Source of the DNA: a virus | Strand: one strand, 5' to 3' | IMG/VR virus record: IMGVR_UViG_3300022538_000539 | Coordinates: 1 to 64,000 of that record | DNA: 64,000 nucleotides | Part shown: piece by piece, positions 32,681 through 39,771 of the stretch | Layout: each line of letters opens with the position of its first letter | How positions within the stretch are numbered: the stretch's first letter is position 1 | Made by a program: the position numbers and the translations under genes | The notes under the pieces: generated by a model | Databases searched by the model: none | What the model was told of the DNA's origin: nothing | The model's input: only the letters and a program-made list of their open reading frames with translations

Positions 32681-33160
32681 TTATTTAATTAAATTCAATA
32701 TAGTATCTCTAAACCATATAAGATAATCATCAATCTTACCAATTTCTACTAAATAATTATATGCTTTTACATGTAGTTTTCTATGTTCAGAATTTGTTAA
32801 AAATAAAACTCTCTTATCATCACCATCTAAATCAATATGATGCTTGTGTAATATATCTTTATGTTTTTTTCTAAATTTAGAATTTTGCCATACTTTTTTC
32901 ATAGTTTTACTTTTTTTCTTCTTAACTTCAAATCTATTTCCTACTTCTCTACTTGCACAACTTCTACATCTTTTAGCACCATAAACAATTTCCTTTCTAC
33001 AATCTATACAATAATATTTTTTTAAAGTTCTACCATCAATATAACTTGGATGTTTTATACCATCTTTAAATTCAGTTTCAAATGAATAATGTTTATTCTT
33101 GTGAGCAATTCTTAATTTTTCTTTATGTTCTTCTGTTTGTTTATATCCTTTTTTAGGCAT
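32681..33160 (-). CDS. NUMOD3/HNH-type homing endonuclease
   Basis: A 159-residue protein. The N-terminus MPKKGYKQTEEHKEKLRIAHK is a NUMOD3-like DNA-binding start. Residues ~40-70 hold DGRTLKKYYC, then CRKEI and RCRSC (zinc ribbon). The end has HKHHIDLDGDDKRVLFLTNSEHRKLH, a His-Me-finger-like nuclease region. It lies directly between the 661-residue gene and RNA copies R1/R2. The N-terminal region is shared with the HNH at 27762 and the C-terminal region with the HNH at 30187. Confidence 0.75.
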   Translation of the reverse strand: MPKKGYKQTEEHKEKLRIAHKNKHYSFETEFKDGIKHPSYIDGRTLKKYYCIDCRKEIVYGAKRCRSCASREVGNRFEVKKKKSKTMKKVWQNSKFRKKHKDILHKHHIDLDGDDKRVLFLTNSEHRKLHVKAYNYLVEIGKIDDYLIWFRDTILNLIK

Positions 33161-33164
33161 TATT

Positions 33165-35150
33165 TCACTTTAATAATCCCAGAATTGTATCTTTTTCTAA
33201 ATCTTCTGGTGCAAGAGAAATATCGTAATCTTTTTTATCACTAGTAATTTCTGCACCTGCCATTTCTAAAATATCATTTAATTTAATAGTATTTCCATAA
33301 AAGTTAAATAGATATTTTCTACTATGTTCAGTAAAATTTGCATTATAAGAAGTTATTGAACATCCTATATGTGTTTCAGCAAAATAAAATCTGTTTTCAT
33401 TAGGATTTGTAATTATAAGTCCTAATATTTTTTGTTGTTGTTTGATATTACTATGACATACTACTGCAACATTATTTGGATTTACCATATAGTTCTTTCC
33501 AAAATTAGATATCTTTTCTTCTGCTATAACTATCTTAAATGGTACTTCAATATTTTCATCAAAATTATAATAATTTACAAATAGAATTAATGCATCATCT
33601 TCTTGTTTTCTAACATAAAATAATTCAGTAGCCCCTTTTTGTGCATCTGTTAAATCTCCTGAAAACAAAATATCTCCTTCATCTGACCTATAACTAGCAT
33701 CCCATCCTATTTTTGTGCTTTTGGAAATTACAGATAAATCTAAATCAATTCTATTACCTTTAACATTTTCCCAATATACCCCAAAGACCATATCTCTGGG
33801 AATTGTTACATAAGTACCAGATGGAAAATTACCTGTAAATTGTTTCTCTGTTGCTGGTAAGGTATATGTTATATTCTCTGGAATATAAATTTTCTTACCT
33901 TTAACATTTTTGCTAATATCTTCTACTATTGAATTTAAAACAATATCTAATACTTGTTTTGCTCCTTCTTTATTATCAAAATTAAAATCAGTTGCATATC
34001 CTTTACCATTTCTAATTCTATATAATATGCTATCAACATCTTTTGTTCTATATTTCAAAGCATATGCTAATCTTATTTTTCTAAAAGTATTAACTTTGTT
34101 TAATTCATTTTCTAAAATAAAATCATATACGCCCAACCCTTTTTTCAATTTAGTAGTAATGCTATTTAAATAATCTATTGGCATTGGTTTATGATACTTT
34201 TTAGCAAGTCTTCCAATTCTATTTACTATTGTTTTTAATTGTCTATTTGTTCTCAATGCTAACCATAAAGGTTTAAATCTATAAAATATTTCTGCTAATT
34301 TTTCAAATCCATATTGTCTTTTATATTGTTCCAATAAATTAACAATATGTATATCTTTTTTTTCCTTAACTGCTGCTATAAGTCCAGGACTTTTAATTAA
34401 CAAAGTGTTTCCTGTAATTTTATAAATAATAAATCTTAAAAATTCAACTGGATTTTCAGGTATTAAGTTTAAATAACTATACATAGTCGCTTTAATTTCT
34501 TTATTTCTAATAGTAGCCAAGTCTTGTTCATCTACTCCCACAAACAATGCTATATCTATTACATCTTTAATAGTATCTTCTGCAAGAGCAATACCCATAT
34601 TAAGCAAATTCATTAATTTTTCTTTCAATTCTTTTTTAGTATAACCTTGTATTACTACCAATTTAATATTATCTATTTCAAGTCCTGGAATATTCAATTT
34701 TTCTTTTGGTATATAAATATAACCACTATCTATTGATTTATCTACATCAAAGTCTTCAAGTTCTAATATTTTCTTACCAAGATTATCTACGCCCCATTGT
34801 GCTCCTTTTTCTACTACATATTCTGCTGGATAATCACTTTCTACACCATAAGTAGTTAAATAATGAGCCAACTGTTCTACTACTAATTGCTCCATAGGAG
34901 TATCCTTAACTTTTAACCAAGACTTATGAAAAGAAGCATTTAATTTTTCAGCAGTCATTCCATATATGTCTTGCACCATTTCAATAAGTTCAACATAGTT
35001 TGTATAATTACAAGCAATCTCTGGTGCAAAAACAAAACCCATTTTAATAGTATTCGCCAAAAGGTCTAAATCACTTACTTTATAAGTTCGTGCTTTCAAT
35101 CTTTTTGATTTTACTGGTAATCCTTTAAATAATCTAATACTTGCTTTCAT
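33165..35150 (-). CDS. Large protein of unknown function with helical middle and possible TerD-like C-terminal domain
   Basis: A 661-residue protein. Residues ~170-400 are helix-rich, with basic, aromatic stretches (EFLRFIIYKITGN, LAEIFYRFKPLWLAL, RIGRLAKKYHKPMP, FRKIRLAYALKYR). They end with ILYRIRNGKGYA, a pattern compatible with RNA binding. Residues ~445-560 are beta-rich (VTIPRDMVFGVYW, NRIDLDLSVISKS, GDILFSGDLTDA, ALILFVNYYNF) and resemble TerD/stress-protein domains. It is flanked by RNA copies R3/R4 upstream and by an HNH gene and R1/R2 downstream. I cannot name its function; an RNA-binding or ribonucleoprotein role is inference from context. SD AAAGGAG. Confidence 0.6.
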   Translation of the reverse strand: MKASIRLFKGLPVKSKRLKARTYKVSDLDLLANTIKMGFVFAPEIACNYTNYVELIEMVQDIYGMTAEKLNASFHKSWLKVKDTPMEQLVVEQLAHYLTTYGVESDYPAEYVVEKGAQWGVDNLGKKILELEDFDVDKSIDSGYIYIPKEKLNIPGLEIDNIKLVVIQGYTKKELKEKLMNLLNMGIALAEDTIKDVIDIALFVGVDEQDLATIRNKEIKATMYSYLNLIPENPVEFLRFIIYKITGNTLLIKSPGLIAAVKEKKDIHIVNLLEQYKRQYGFEKLAEIFYRFKPLWLALRTNRQLKTIVNRIGRLAKKYHKPMPIDYLNSITTKLKKGLGVYDFILENELNKVNTFRKIRLAYALKYRTKDVDSILYRIRNGKGYATDFNFDNKEGAKQVLDIVLNSIVEDISKNVKGKKIYIPENITYTLPATEKQFTGNFPSGTYVTIPRDMVFGVYWENVKGNRIDLDLSVISKSTKIGWDASYRSDEGDILFSGDLTDAQKGATELFYVRKQEDDALILFVNYYNFDENIEVPFKIVIAEEKISNFGKNYMVNPNNVAVVCHSNIKQQQKILGLIITNPNENRFYFAETHIGCSITSYNANFTEHSRKYLFNFYGNTIKLNDILEMAGAEITSDKKDYDISLAPEDLEKDTILGLLK

Positions 35151-35173
35151 TTAATCTCCTTTCAAAATTTTTA

Positions 35174-35232
35174 GTGGCGAGAAGTAAATGTCAATCTGCC
35201 CGAAGGCAGGAAATAGGAACTTCTTATGCCAC
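35174..35232 (-). ncRNA. Covarying stem-loop RNA family, copy R3
   Basis: Outer stem GTGGC/GCCAC, AUA, middle stem AGAAGU/ACUUCU, UCCUAUU, inner stem CUGCC/GGCAG capped by a UUCG tetraloop on the minus strand. It lies 23 bases before the 661-residue gene, so it could also be part of that gene's leader. Confidence 0.7.
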
Positions 35233-35269
35233 ATTATACAATTTCTTTAAACTTATTTATACCTATTTT

Positions 35270-35334
35270 GATGACGAGAAGTAAAATGCAAATAGGGTTT
35301 CCCCTATATATTAATAGGAACTTCTTATGTCATC
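35270..35334 (-). ncRNA. Covarying stem-loop RNA family, copy R4
   Basis: Outer stem GATGAC/GTCATC, AUA, middle stem AGAAGU/ACUUCU, UCCUAUU, inner stem AUAGGG/CCCUAU capped by a GAAA tetraloop on the minus strand. Confidence 0.7.
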
Positions 35335-35348
35335 TTTGTTAAATTTTT

Positions 35349-35379
35349 GGAGTAGTTGTTAAGTACAACTACCAAAACT
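35349..35379 (-). ncRNA. H-type pseudoknot-like RNA element K7
   Basis: Minus strand: AGU, UUU, GGUAGUUGU, ACU, UA, ACAACUAC. Stem 2 is strong; stem 1 is only three pairs, so a simple hairpin is also possible. It shares CAGUUUU..GUAGUUGUAC with K6. Confidence 0.45.
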
Positions 35380-35445
35380 GACATGCTCACTTTCAGCTTC
35401 TAGGATATCTTAGCTGAGACAAACCTTGCGATTCATAAGCACATT

Positions 35446-35476
35446 AATAATTGTTACAGTACAACTACTAAAACTG
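35446..35476 (-). ncRNA. H-type pseudoknot RNA element K6
   Basis: Minus strand: CAGU, UUU, AGUAGUUGU, ACUG, UA, ACAAUUAUU. Stem 1 is CAGU/ACUG; stem 2 has nine pairs including two G-U wobbles. Relative to K7 the 3' arm carries C-to-U changes that keep pairing. Confidence 0.55.
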
Positions 35477-35526
35477 GGGGATTAACTCAAATGATAAAGC
35501 ATCAATTTGATATTACCCATCCACCA

Positions 35527-35562
35527 CTTTATTTTTTTCAAGAGTAATAAAGAAAACTCTTG
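35527..35562 (-). ncRNA. H-type pseudoknot RNA element K2
   Basis: Minus strand: CAAGAG, UUUU, CUUUAUU, A, CUCUUG, AAAAA, AAUAAAG. Stem 1 is six pairs and stem 2 seven pairs, with a pure U first loop and a pure A last loop. Confidence 0.6.
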
Positions 35563-35628
35563 TGGAAGAACAACATACTGCCAATATGATTTCTGACTTT
35601 CAACTAAATATAATAATCAAAATTAAAA

Positions 35629-35669
35629 CTGGATTCTTATTTATAGAAGACAACCCAGCTAAAACTTCT
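35629..35669 (-). ncRNA. H-type pseudoknot RNA element K5
   Basis: Minus strand: AGAAG, UUUUAG, CUGGGUU, GU, CUUCU, AUAAAUAAG, AAUCCAG. Stem 1 is AGAAG/CUUCU; stem 2 is CUGGGUU/AAUCCAG with one G-U pair. Between 35580 and 35628 a further AT-rich repeat-like stretch is present but not resolved. Confidence 0.55.
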
Positions 35670-35692
35670 GCCCCATGACGAAATGAGTACCA

Positions 35693-35728
35693 AGTTATTT
35701 TTTCTTAAAAGAAATAACTAAAACTTTT
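35693..35728 (-). ncRNA. H-type pseudoknot RNA element K3
   Basis: Minus strand: AAAAG, UUUU, AGUUAUUU, CUUUU, AAGAAA, AAAUAACU. The stems are AAAAG/CUUUU and AGUUAUUU/AAAUAACU, directly adjacent for coaxial stacking. UACCA/UGGUA flanks could close a larger unit. Confidence 0.6.
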
Positions 35729-35773
35729 GTTCCAGTGATGAAACTGGTATACACAATGACCTGTCAAGCTTGG

Positions 35774-35812
35774 TATTATTTTTTGATAAAGAAGAAATAA
35801 TAAAAACTTCTT
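35774..35812 (-). ncRNA. H-type pseudoknot RNA element K4
   Basis: Minus strand: AAGAAG, UUUU, UAUUAUUU, CUUCUU, UAUCAAA, AAAUAAUA. Six-pair stem 1 and eight-pair stem 2 are directly adjacent. It is the first pseudoknot of the group in transcription order, just after the HNH gene. Confidence 0.6.
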
Positions 35813-35876
35813 GTGCGTGTCGTCTAGTAGCACAAAACCACATCTCCAAAACCAAAGTTATTTTATCAAAGAACAA

Positions 35877-36488
35877 TTAAATATTTTCACTATCACTAAA
35901 TTTAAAATCATCACATATTTCCAGATTTAACTTAGATTTTGCTATATAACCCTCTTTTAATTCAAATTTATTTACTATCATTTTGCAATAGTTTATAAAT
36001 TCTTTATGTGTTCTATTAGATTTAGTTGTATTACATTTGTGACAAATAATCTGAACATTATTCATATTTAATATTTTCTCATTATCAATTCTATCAAGTG
36101 CTGGTGAATTATCTTGTATACCTTTTCCTCTATTATAATTCATTTTCACATTACAATATGTACAATATTTAATATTTTTTGCTAATATTATCAATTCATT
36201 TCTAGAAATATTTACTTGATATTTTCTTTTATGTTTACTTATTGTACTGTTAACCCATAAATAATAAGAATCAGAACTTCTTCCATCTATCCAATTAGGA
36301 TTATTTTCACCACATAATACTATACTTAAATTTCTTTTATGCTCTTCAGTTAATTTTCTACCTTTTAATGTCTTACTTATTTTCTTTTTAGTTTTCTCAG
36401 ACCGATTTTTATTTTTCCAATATTTTGCACTATTCTCACTTAATTTTTTTTTGTGCTCTTCTGTTTGTTTATACCCTTTTTTAGCCAT
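35877..36488 (-). CDS. NUMOD3-HNH homing endonuclease
   Basis: A 203-residue protein. Its N-terminal NUMOD3-type region begins MAKKGYKQTEEHKKKL and continues SEKTKKKISKTLKGRKLTEEHKRN. The nuclease part has a zinc pair (YCTYCNVKMNY), LDRIDNEKILNMNNVQIICHKCNTTK and a basic C-terminus. This is a fuller HNH than the others here. It lies immediately upstream of the pseudoknot array on the same strand. Confidence 0.8.
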   Translation of the reverse strand: MAKKGYKQTEEHKKKLSENSAKYWKNKNRSEKTKKKISKTLKGRKLTEEHKRNLSIVLCGENNPNWIDGRSSDSYYLWVNSTISKHKRKYQVNISRNELIILAKNIKYCTYCNVKMNYNRGKGIQDNSPALDRIDNEKILNMNNVQIICHKCNTTKSNRTHKEFINYCKMIVNKFELKEGYIAKSKLNLEICDDFKFSDSENI

Positions 36489-36491
36489 TTT

Positions 36492-36635
36492 TCATTTTTT
36501 TGTCACAAATTTCCTAAATAATCTTTCTGAAAATTTTAAATATTCACAATTATTTACTTTATTACATTTAACGCTTTTACACCATCTTCTATTAATCAAT
36601 ATTTTTTCTTTTTCTACCCAACATTTATTTTTCAC
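36492..36635 (-). CDS. Small Cys-containing basic protein
   Basis: A 47-residue frame starting at GTG 36635 behind GAGG with a seven-base spacer. It has four cysteines (KCW, WCKSVKC, NNCEY) that could bind zinc. It ends just before the HNH start. Weakly supported, but the SD and Cys pattern favour a gene. Confidence 0.4.
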   Translation of the reverse strand: MKNKCWVEKEKILINRRWCKSVKCNKVNNCEYLKFSERLFRKFVTKK

Positions 36636-36682
36636 AATTTATCCTCTATATATATTATACTACATTTTTATATAAAAATCCA

Positions 36683-36877
36683 CTAAATCATTTTATTTTT
36701 TTTTCTTGTATTAAAACCACATTTGAACCTATAAATAAAACCTTGACCATTATAGGTTCTTTTCATCTTTATTTTCTTACATTTAGGGCATTTATATATT
36801 TTCTTTCTTTTTCTCCCTAACATAAGAATTTCTTTTGTATATCCACACTTTAGACACTTGTATATAAATAATGGCAT
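36683..36877 (-). CDS. FmdB-like zinc ribbon protein
   Basis: A 64-residue protein opening MPLFIYKCLKCGYTKEI, with a second pair CPKCK, the layout of the FmdB/CxxC-CxxC family of small regulatory zinc ribbons. The C-terminus is basic. Function in phages is not established. SD AAGGATG. Confidence 0.7.
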   Translation of the reverse strand: MPLFIYKCLKCGYTKEILMLGRKRKKIYKCPKCKKIKMKRTYNGQGFIYRFKCGFNTRKKNKMI

Positions 36878-36892
36878 AACTCATCCTTTTTA

Positions 36893-36953
36893 TTAAGACT
36901 AGCAATAATTCAAGCCAGCAGTATTTTGCTTTATTCTATATTGCTAGTCTTAA
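36893..36953 (-). terminator. 15-bp perfect inverted repeat after the holin gene
   Basis: TTAAGACTAGCAATA (36893-36907) is an exact inverted repeat of 36939-36953, with a 31-base loop. It begins five bases after the holin stop on the minus strand and precedes the FmdB-like gene. No long T run follows, so attenuation or mRNA protection is as likely as termination. Confidence 0.5.
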
Positions 36954-36957
36954 ATTT

Positions 36958-37314
36958 TTATTCAGTTTCTACAGTAGGCATAATTACTTTAACATGCTTC
37001 CATATACTACTTACTAAATCAGCAACTATAAAAGCATATGCTACAGTAGCAAAAGTTAATAATGGAGTTGTAACTATTTCTGGAAATTTCCAATATACCA
37101 TAGCAACTGGAATACTACCAAAAGCCCCCCACACTATTATGTATGGGAAAATATTAGTACCCAAAAAATCTAAAAGGTATTTAAAATTAAATTCTTTCTT
37201 TTTAAATGCTGCTGCTACTCCTAGAATTACATCTAAAACTACTAACAAAATAATACCACCAATGCCTAACAATAAATAACTGAGTTCTTTTAATATATTA
37301 GTAGGAAACCACAT
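36958..37314 (-). CDS. Holin
   Basis: A 118-residue membrane protein with about three spans (ELSYLLLGIGGIILLVVLDVILGVA, then IFPYIIVWGAFGSIPVAMVYW, then LLTFATVAYAFIVADLV). The motif LDVILGVAAAFKKKEFNFKYLLDFLG is typical of phage holin families of Firmicutes phages. It would permeabilise the membrane for the endolysin encoded 10 kb away on the other strand. Very strong SD AAAGGAGGTG. Confidence 0.8.
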   Translation of the reverse strand: MWFPTNILKELSYLLLGIGGIILLVVLDVILGVAAAFKKKEFNFKYLLDFLGTNIFPYIIVWGAFGSIPVAMVYWKFPEIVTTPLLTFATVAYAFIVADLVSSIWKHVKVIMPTVETE

Positions 37315-37345
37315 TTTTATTTCACCTCCTTTAATTTTATTTTTT

Positions 37346-37519
37346 TTATAATTTTTCCATATTATTCATAATTTTTAATAATGCTTTTTGAACAACTTTA
37401 TTTAAAGCATTCAATTCTTCTCTCATTTCCTTAGTAATACTTTGTTGTGACATTTGTATAATTTTCTCTTTTGTTTTTATAAGAATTTCTAAAGCATATA
37501 AATATTCAATATTTTTCAT
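37346..37519 (-). CDS. Small helical protein, paralogue of 38020-38205
   Basis: A 57-residue helical protein (NIEYLYALEILIKTKEKI ... ELNALNKVVQKALLKIM) with SD AAGGAG. It aligns with the protein at 38020-38205 along its length. Unknown function. Confidence 0.6.
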   Translation of the reverse strand: MKNIEYLYALEILIKTKEKIIQMSQQSITKEMREELNALNKVVQKALLKIMNNMEKL

Positions 37520-37552
37520 TACTTTTCGTCTCCTTATTACTTTATAATTAAT

Positions 37553-37732
37553 TTATCTTTCTAATTTTCCATCTGTATATTCGCCATTTACTTTAACACC
37601 CCATATCACAATATTACCAAAAGTACTATCTTCTGTCAATACTATTTCAATGCTATCAATTTGTTTTTTAGAATGAGTTGTTTTAACCTTATCTAAAACT
37701 TGTTTTTCAAGATTTGTTAATATAACTTTCAT
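37553..37732 (-). CDS. Small hypothetical protein
   Basis: A 59-residue protein (MKVILTNLEKQVLDKV ... NIVIWGVKVNGEYTDGKL) with an SD AGAGGTGA that overlaps the end of the upstream gene. Mixed alpha/beta, no recognised domain. It fits the tight operon. Confidence 0.6.
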   Translation of the reverse strand: MKVILTNLEKQVLDKVKTTHSKKQIDSIEIVLTEDSTFGNIVIWGVKVNGEYTDGKLER

Positions 37733-37733
37733 T

Positions 37734-38006
37734 TTATTTCACCTCTCTTGTCAGAGTAAATTTTTTATCATTAATAATAAAGTTTCCCATAAAATTTTGA
37801 ACATTTTGAGCATTTAAAACAAATCCCTTAAAAGATAATTCATCACCATTATCAATTATCTTGATTATATTTGGATGCAAAAAATTATACCAAAATCCTC
37901 CTTTTTCATTTTCTTCTGTTCCTTTATAATCCAAAGTAAATGTCTTACTATTAAAAATCAACTCAACACTATCTTTTACACACAAACAGTATGTTAGTTC
38001 TTTCAC
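37734..38006 (-). CDS. Hypothetical protein
   Basis: A 90-residue beta-rich protein (CLCVKDSVELIFNSKTFTLDYKG, DELSFKGFVLNAQ) with no recognised domain. It sits in a run of small genes between holin and exonuclease. Confidence 0.55.
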   Translation of the reverse strand: MKELTYCLCVKDSVELIFNSKTFTLDYKGTEENEKGGFWYNFLHPNIIKIIDNGDELSFKGFVLNAQNVQNFMGNFIINDKKFTLTREVK

Positions 38007-38019
38007 TTATTTCATCTCC

Positions 38020-38205
38020 TTATTCTTCTAATTCCTTTTGTATTTGATGCAAAGTTTTTAATATTAACCTTTGAATATTATTATTTAGTTTTTTTAAATT
38101 TTTTAATTCATCTTTACTTGCAAATTCTCTTAATTTTAAAATTTCTTTTTTCGCTTTTATAAGCACTTGTAAAGTAAATGAATAATTATCATTATATCTT
38201 TCCAT
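38020..38205 (-). CDS. Small helical protein, paralogue of 37346-37519
   Basis: ATG 38205, behind the strong SD AAAGGAGGTG, gives a 61-residue helical protein (YSFTLQVLIKAKKEIL, LKKLNNNIQRLILKTL). A longer in-frame start at 38313 lies inside the upstream gene in another frame and is not believed. The start overlaps the upstream stop (TAATG). Confidence 0.6.
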   Translation of the reverse strand: MERYNDNYSFTLQVLIKAKKEILKLREFASKDELKNLKKLNNNIQRLILKTLHQIQKELEE

Positions 38206-38357
38206 TATTTCACCTCCTTTGTTGCATCTTTCATTTTTAACATTTCTCTCAAATTTTTTCTTATTTTCTTTAATTCCCTCATCTGTCCCTCTATCATCAT
38301 TAAAGAATGCCATAGAGTATCTTGATTAACTTGCGTAAAATTCGCTACTTTTTTCAT
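38205..38357 (-). CDS. Small basic helical protein
   Basis: A 50-residue frame (MKKVANFTQVNQDTLWHSLMMIEG ...) with SD GGAGGCGA and a TAATG overlap with the next gene. Likely a Met/Lys-rich amphipathic helix. It explains why the longer start of the following frame is spurious. Confidence 0.55.
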   Translation of the reverse strand: MKKVANFTQVNQDTLWHSLMMIEGQMRELKKIRKNLREMLKMKDATKEVK

Positions 38358-38381
38358 TTATTTCGCCTCCTTTTTATTTTA

Positions 38382-38573
38382 TTAGAAATCTAAAATATCA
38401 TCTAGAAATTTTAAATGTAGAAAATTTCTAATCTTATTTATTCTTGTTTCCAATTCATTCACTGCCCCAGTAAGTTCATTTACATTCTCAATAAGTTTAT
38501 TCACTTCTTCAACAATAACTTTTAATGCTTCATCAACAGTTATATCTTTTTTTCTTTCTCTTTTTTCGTTCAT
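38382..38573 (-). CDS. Small coiled-coil protein
   Basis: A 63-residue protein with heptad-like repeats (VEEVNKLIENVNELTGAVNELETRINKI). ATG 38573 is chosen because the SD AAAGGAG is six bases before it and directly abuts the ATG at 38579. Unknown function. Confidence 0.55.
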   Translation of the reverse strand: MNEKRERKKDITVDEALKVIVEEVNKLIENVNELTGAVNELETRINKIRNFLHLKFLDDILDF

Positions 38574-38575
38574 TT

Positions 38576-38944
38576 TCATCTCCTTTTAATTACTTCATTA
38601 AAAAGTTTCTTTTGTTCATCAGTTAATTCTTTGTACATACCAATTATACCTTCTAATGCATTCATTTTGTCAACTACTTGTTCAATAGTTTTTATATCTT
38701 TTTTCTTTTCCTCTAACATTTCATCCTCTTTGTAACCAGTGCCTATTTTATCATCTGTAAAATGAATGCCATATTCTATATAATAACCATCTTCTATTGC
38801 TTTCATTTCAAGCTTTTCTGCACCTTCTATTGCATCCTCAAGTGATTTTCCCTTATATACTACATTTCCATATCCAGTTGAAGCACACATATGCATTACT
38901 TTAAAATTCTTTTTACTAATTAATAAATAATTATCTGCACTCAT
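38576..38944 (-). CDS. Hypothetical phage protein (MSADNY type)
   Basis: A 122-residue protein beginning MSADNYLLISKKNFKVMHMCAS and continuing GKSLEDAIEGAEKLE. Proteins with this opening are common among phages but without known function. The C-terminal half is helical. SD AAAAGGAG. Confidence 0.6.
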   Translation of the reverse strand: MSADNYLLISKKNFKVMHMCASTGYGNVVYKGKSLEDAIEGAEKLEMKAIEDGYYIEYGIHFTDDKIGTGYKEDEMLEEKKKDIKTIEQVVDKMNALEGIIGMYKELTDEQKKLFNEVIKRR

Positions 38945-39090
38945 TAATTCTCCTTTTTACTATTTTTAATAATTTTTATTGTTGCATCTATTATATTAAT
39001 TACACACCTCCAAAAATACAGATATCCTCCAAAAACTAATATTTTTATTAACCAATGTGCTTTATTCAATTCTTCAAAAAAATTATTCAT
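38944..39090 (-). CDS. Small single-span membrane protein
   Basis: A 48-residue frame with one hydrophobic segment (WLIKILVFGGYLYFWRCVINII) and a basic C-terminus. SD AGAGG; its stop overlaps the next start (TAATG). Confidence 0.5.
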   Translation of the reverse strand: MNNFFEELNKAHWLIKILVFGGYLYFWRCVINIIDATIKIIKNSKKEN

Positions 39091-39094
39091 TTTT

Positions 39095-39289
39095 TTAACC
39101 TCTTATATAATAATATCCAAAAATTATCACAAAAATCCACCATAATATTAAGACAAATTTTCCTGTTTTAGATAATGTTGTATATGTTTCTACATATAAC
39201 ATACTCTTTAAAACTTTAAATACCTTTTTAAAAACATATATCACATCACTAAATAAAATGTCATATAACCATTTAAAAAATTTTATCAT
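39095..39289 (-). CDS. Small membrane protein
   Basis: A 64-residue protein with a C-terminal span (FVLILWWIFVIIFGYYYI) and an amphipathic N-terminal helix. Its start overlaps the upstream stop. Possibly lysis- or membrane-associated; unknown. Confidence 0.5.
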   Translation of the reverse strand: MIKFFKWLYDILFSDVIYVFKKVFKVLKSMLYVETYTTLSKTGKFVLILWWIFVIIFGYYYIRG

Positions 39290-39771
39290 TATTTTTCCTT
39301 TCTTAATGGTAAAAGTTCTCCTAAAATTGATTCTCTAACACTTTGAAAAGCATCAATACAACATTCTGCTCTAAATTCATTTTCTTTATTTTTAGAGTGC
39401 TTTAACTTATATCGCCAATATTTAATACATCTATCTAAATATTCTTTTAGTACTTTGCTTTCTATATAATCTTTCATTTGTTCCTCCTCTCCAAATACTT
39501 CTTCATGAGTCAAAAATCTTCCTTCTTTTGCATCTTTCATTCCTGCTTTTATATTCTTAATAAATTCATCTGAAAACACTAAATTTTTTTCATTACACAA
39601 TTTTTTGAAAAATTTACTAAAGAAAAAAATTTCCAAACCTATAAATTCATTAGTTTCTGGGTCAAGTCTCAATAAAATATCATTTGCCAATTCAATTGTA
39701 ACAGCAGGTCTATTATCTATTAAAAACATAAAAGTATCCTCATCTTTATTATATAATATTTTAACTTTCAT
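39289..39771 (-). CDS. DUF2283-like N-terminal domain protein
   Basis: A 160-residue protein. Residues 1-50 (YNKDEDTFMFLIDNRPAVTIELANDILLRLDPETNEFIGLEI) match the DUF2283 pattern of small strand-strand proteins; the rest is helical with several cysteines. Unknown function. Confidence 0.5.
   Translation of the reverse strand: MKVKILYNKDEDTFMFLIDNRPAVTIELANDILLRLDPETNEFIGLEIFFFSKFFKKLCNEKNLVFSDEFIKNIKAGMKDAKEGRFLTHEEVFGEEEQMKDYIESKVLKEYLDRCIKYWRYKLKHSKNKENEFRAECCIDAFQSVRESILGELLPLRKEK

Noticed and set aside
35341-35880. Regular repeats with GTTTTAG-like pieces suggesting a CRISPR array or tracrRNA
   Set aside because: The units vary in sequence and spacing, there are no identical direct repeats and no cas genes. 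Covarying pseudoknots explain the pattern better.
35341-35880. A complete type III toxin-antitoxin operon
   Set aside because: The pseudoknots look antitoxin-like but no ToxN-like nuclease gene follows them; the downstream gene is a 661-residue protein of different type.
27762-36488. IscB/OMEGA-type RNA-guided nucleases, since HNH genes lie near structured RNAs
   Set aside because: The HNH proteins are only 140-203 residues, carry NUMOD3 repeats and lack any RuvC domain or bridge helix.
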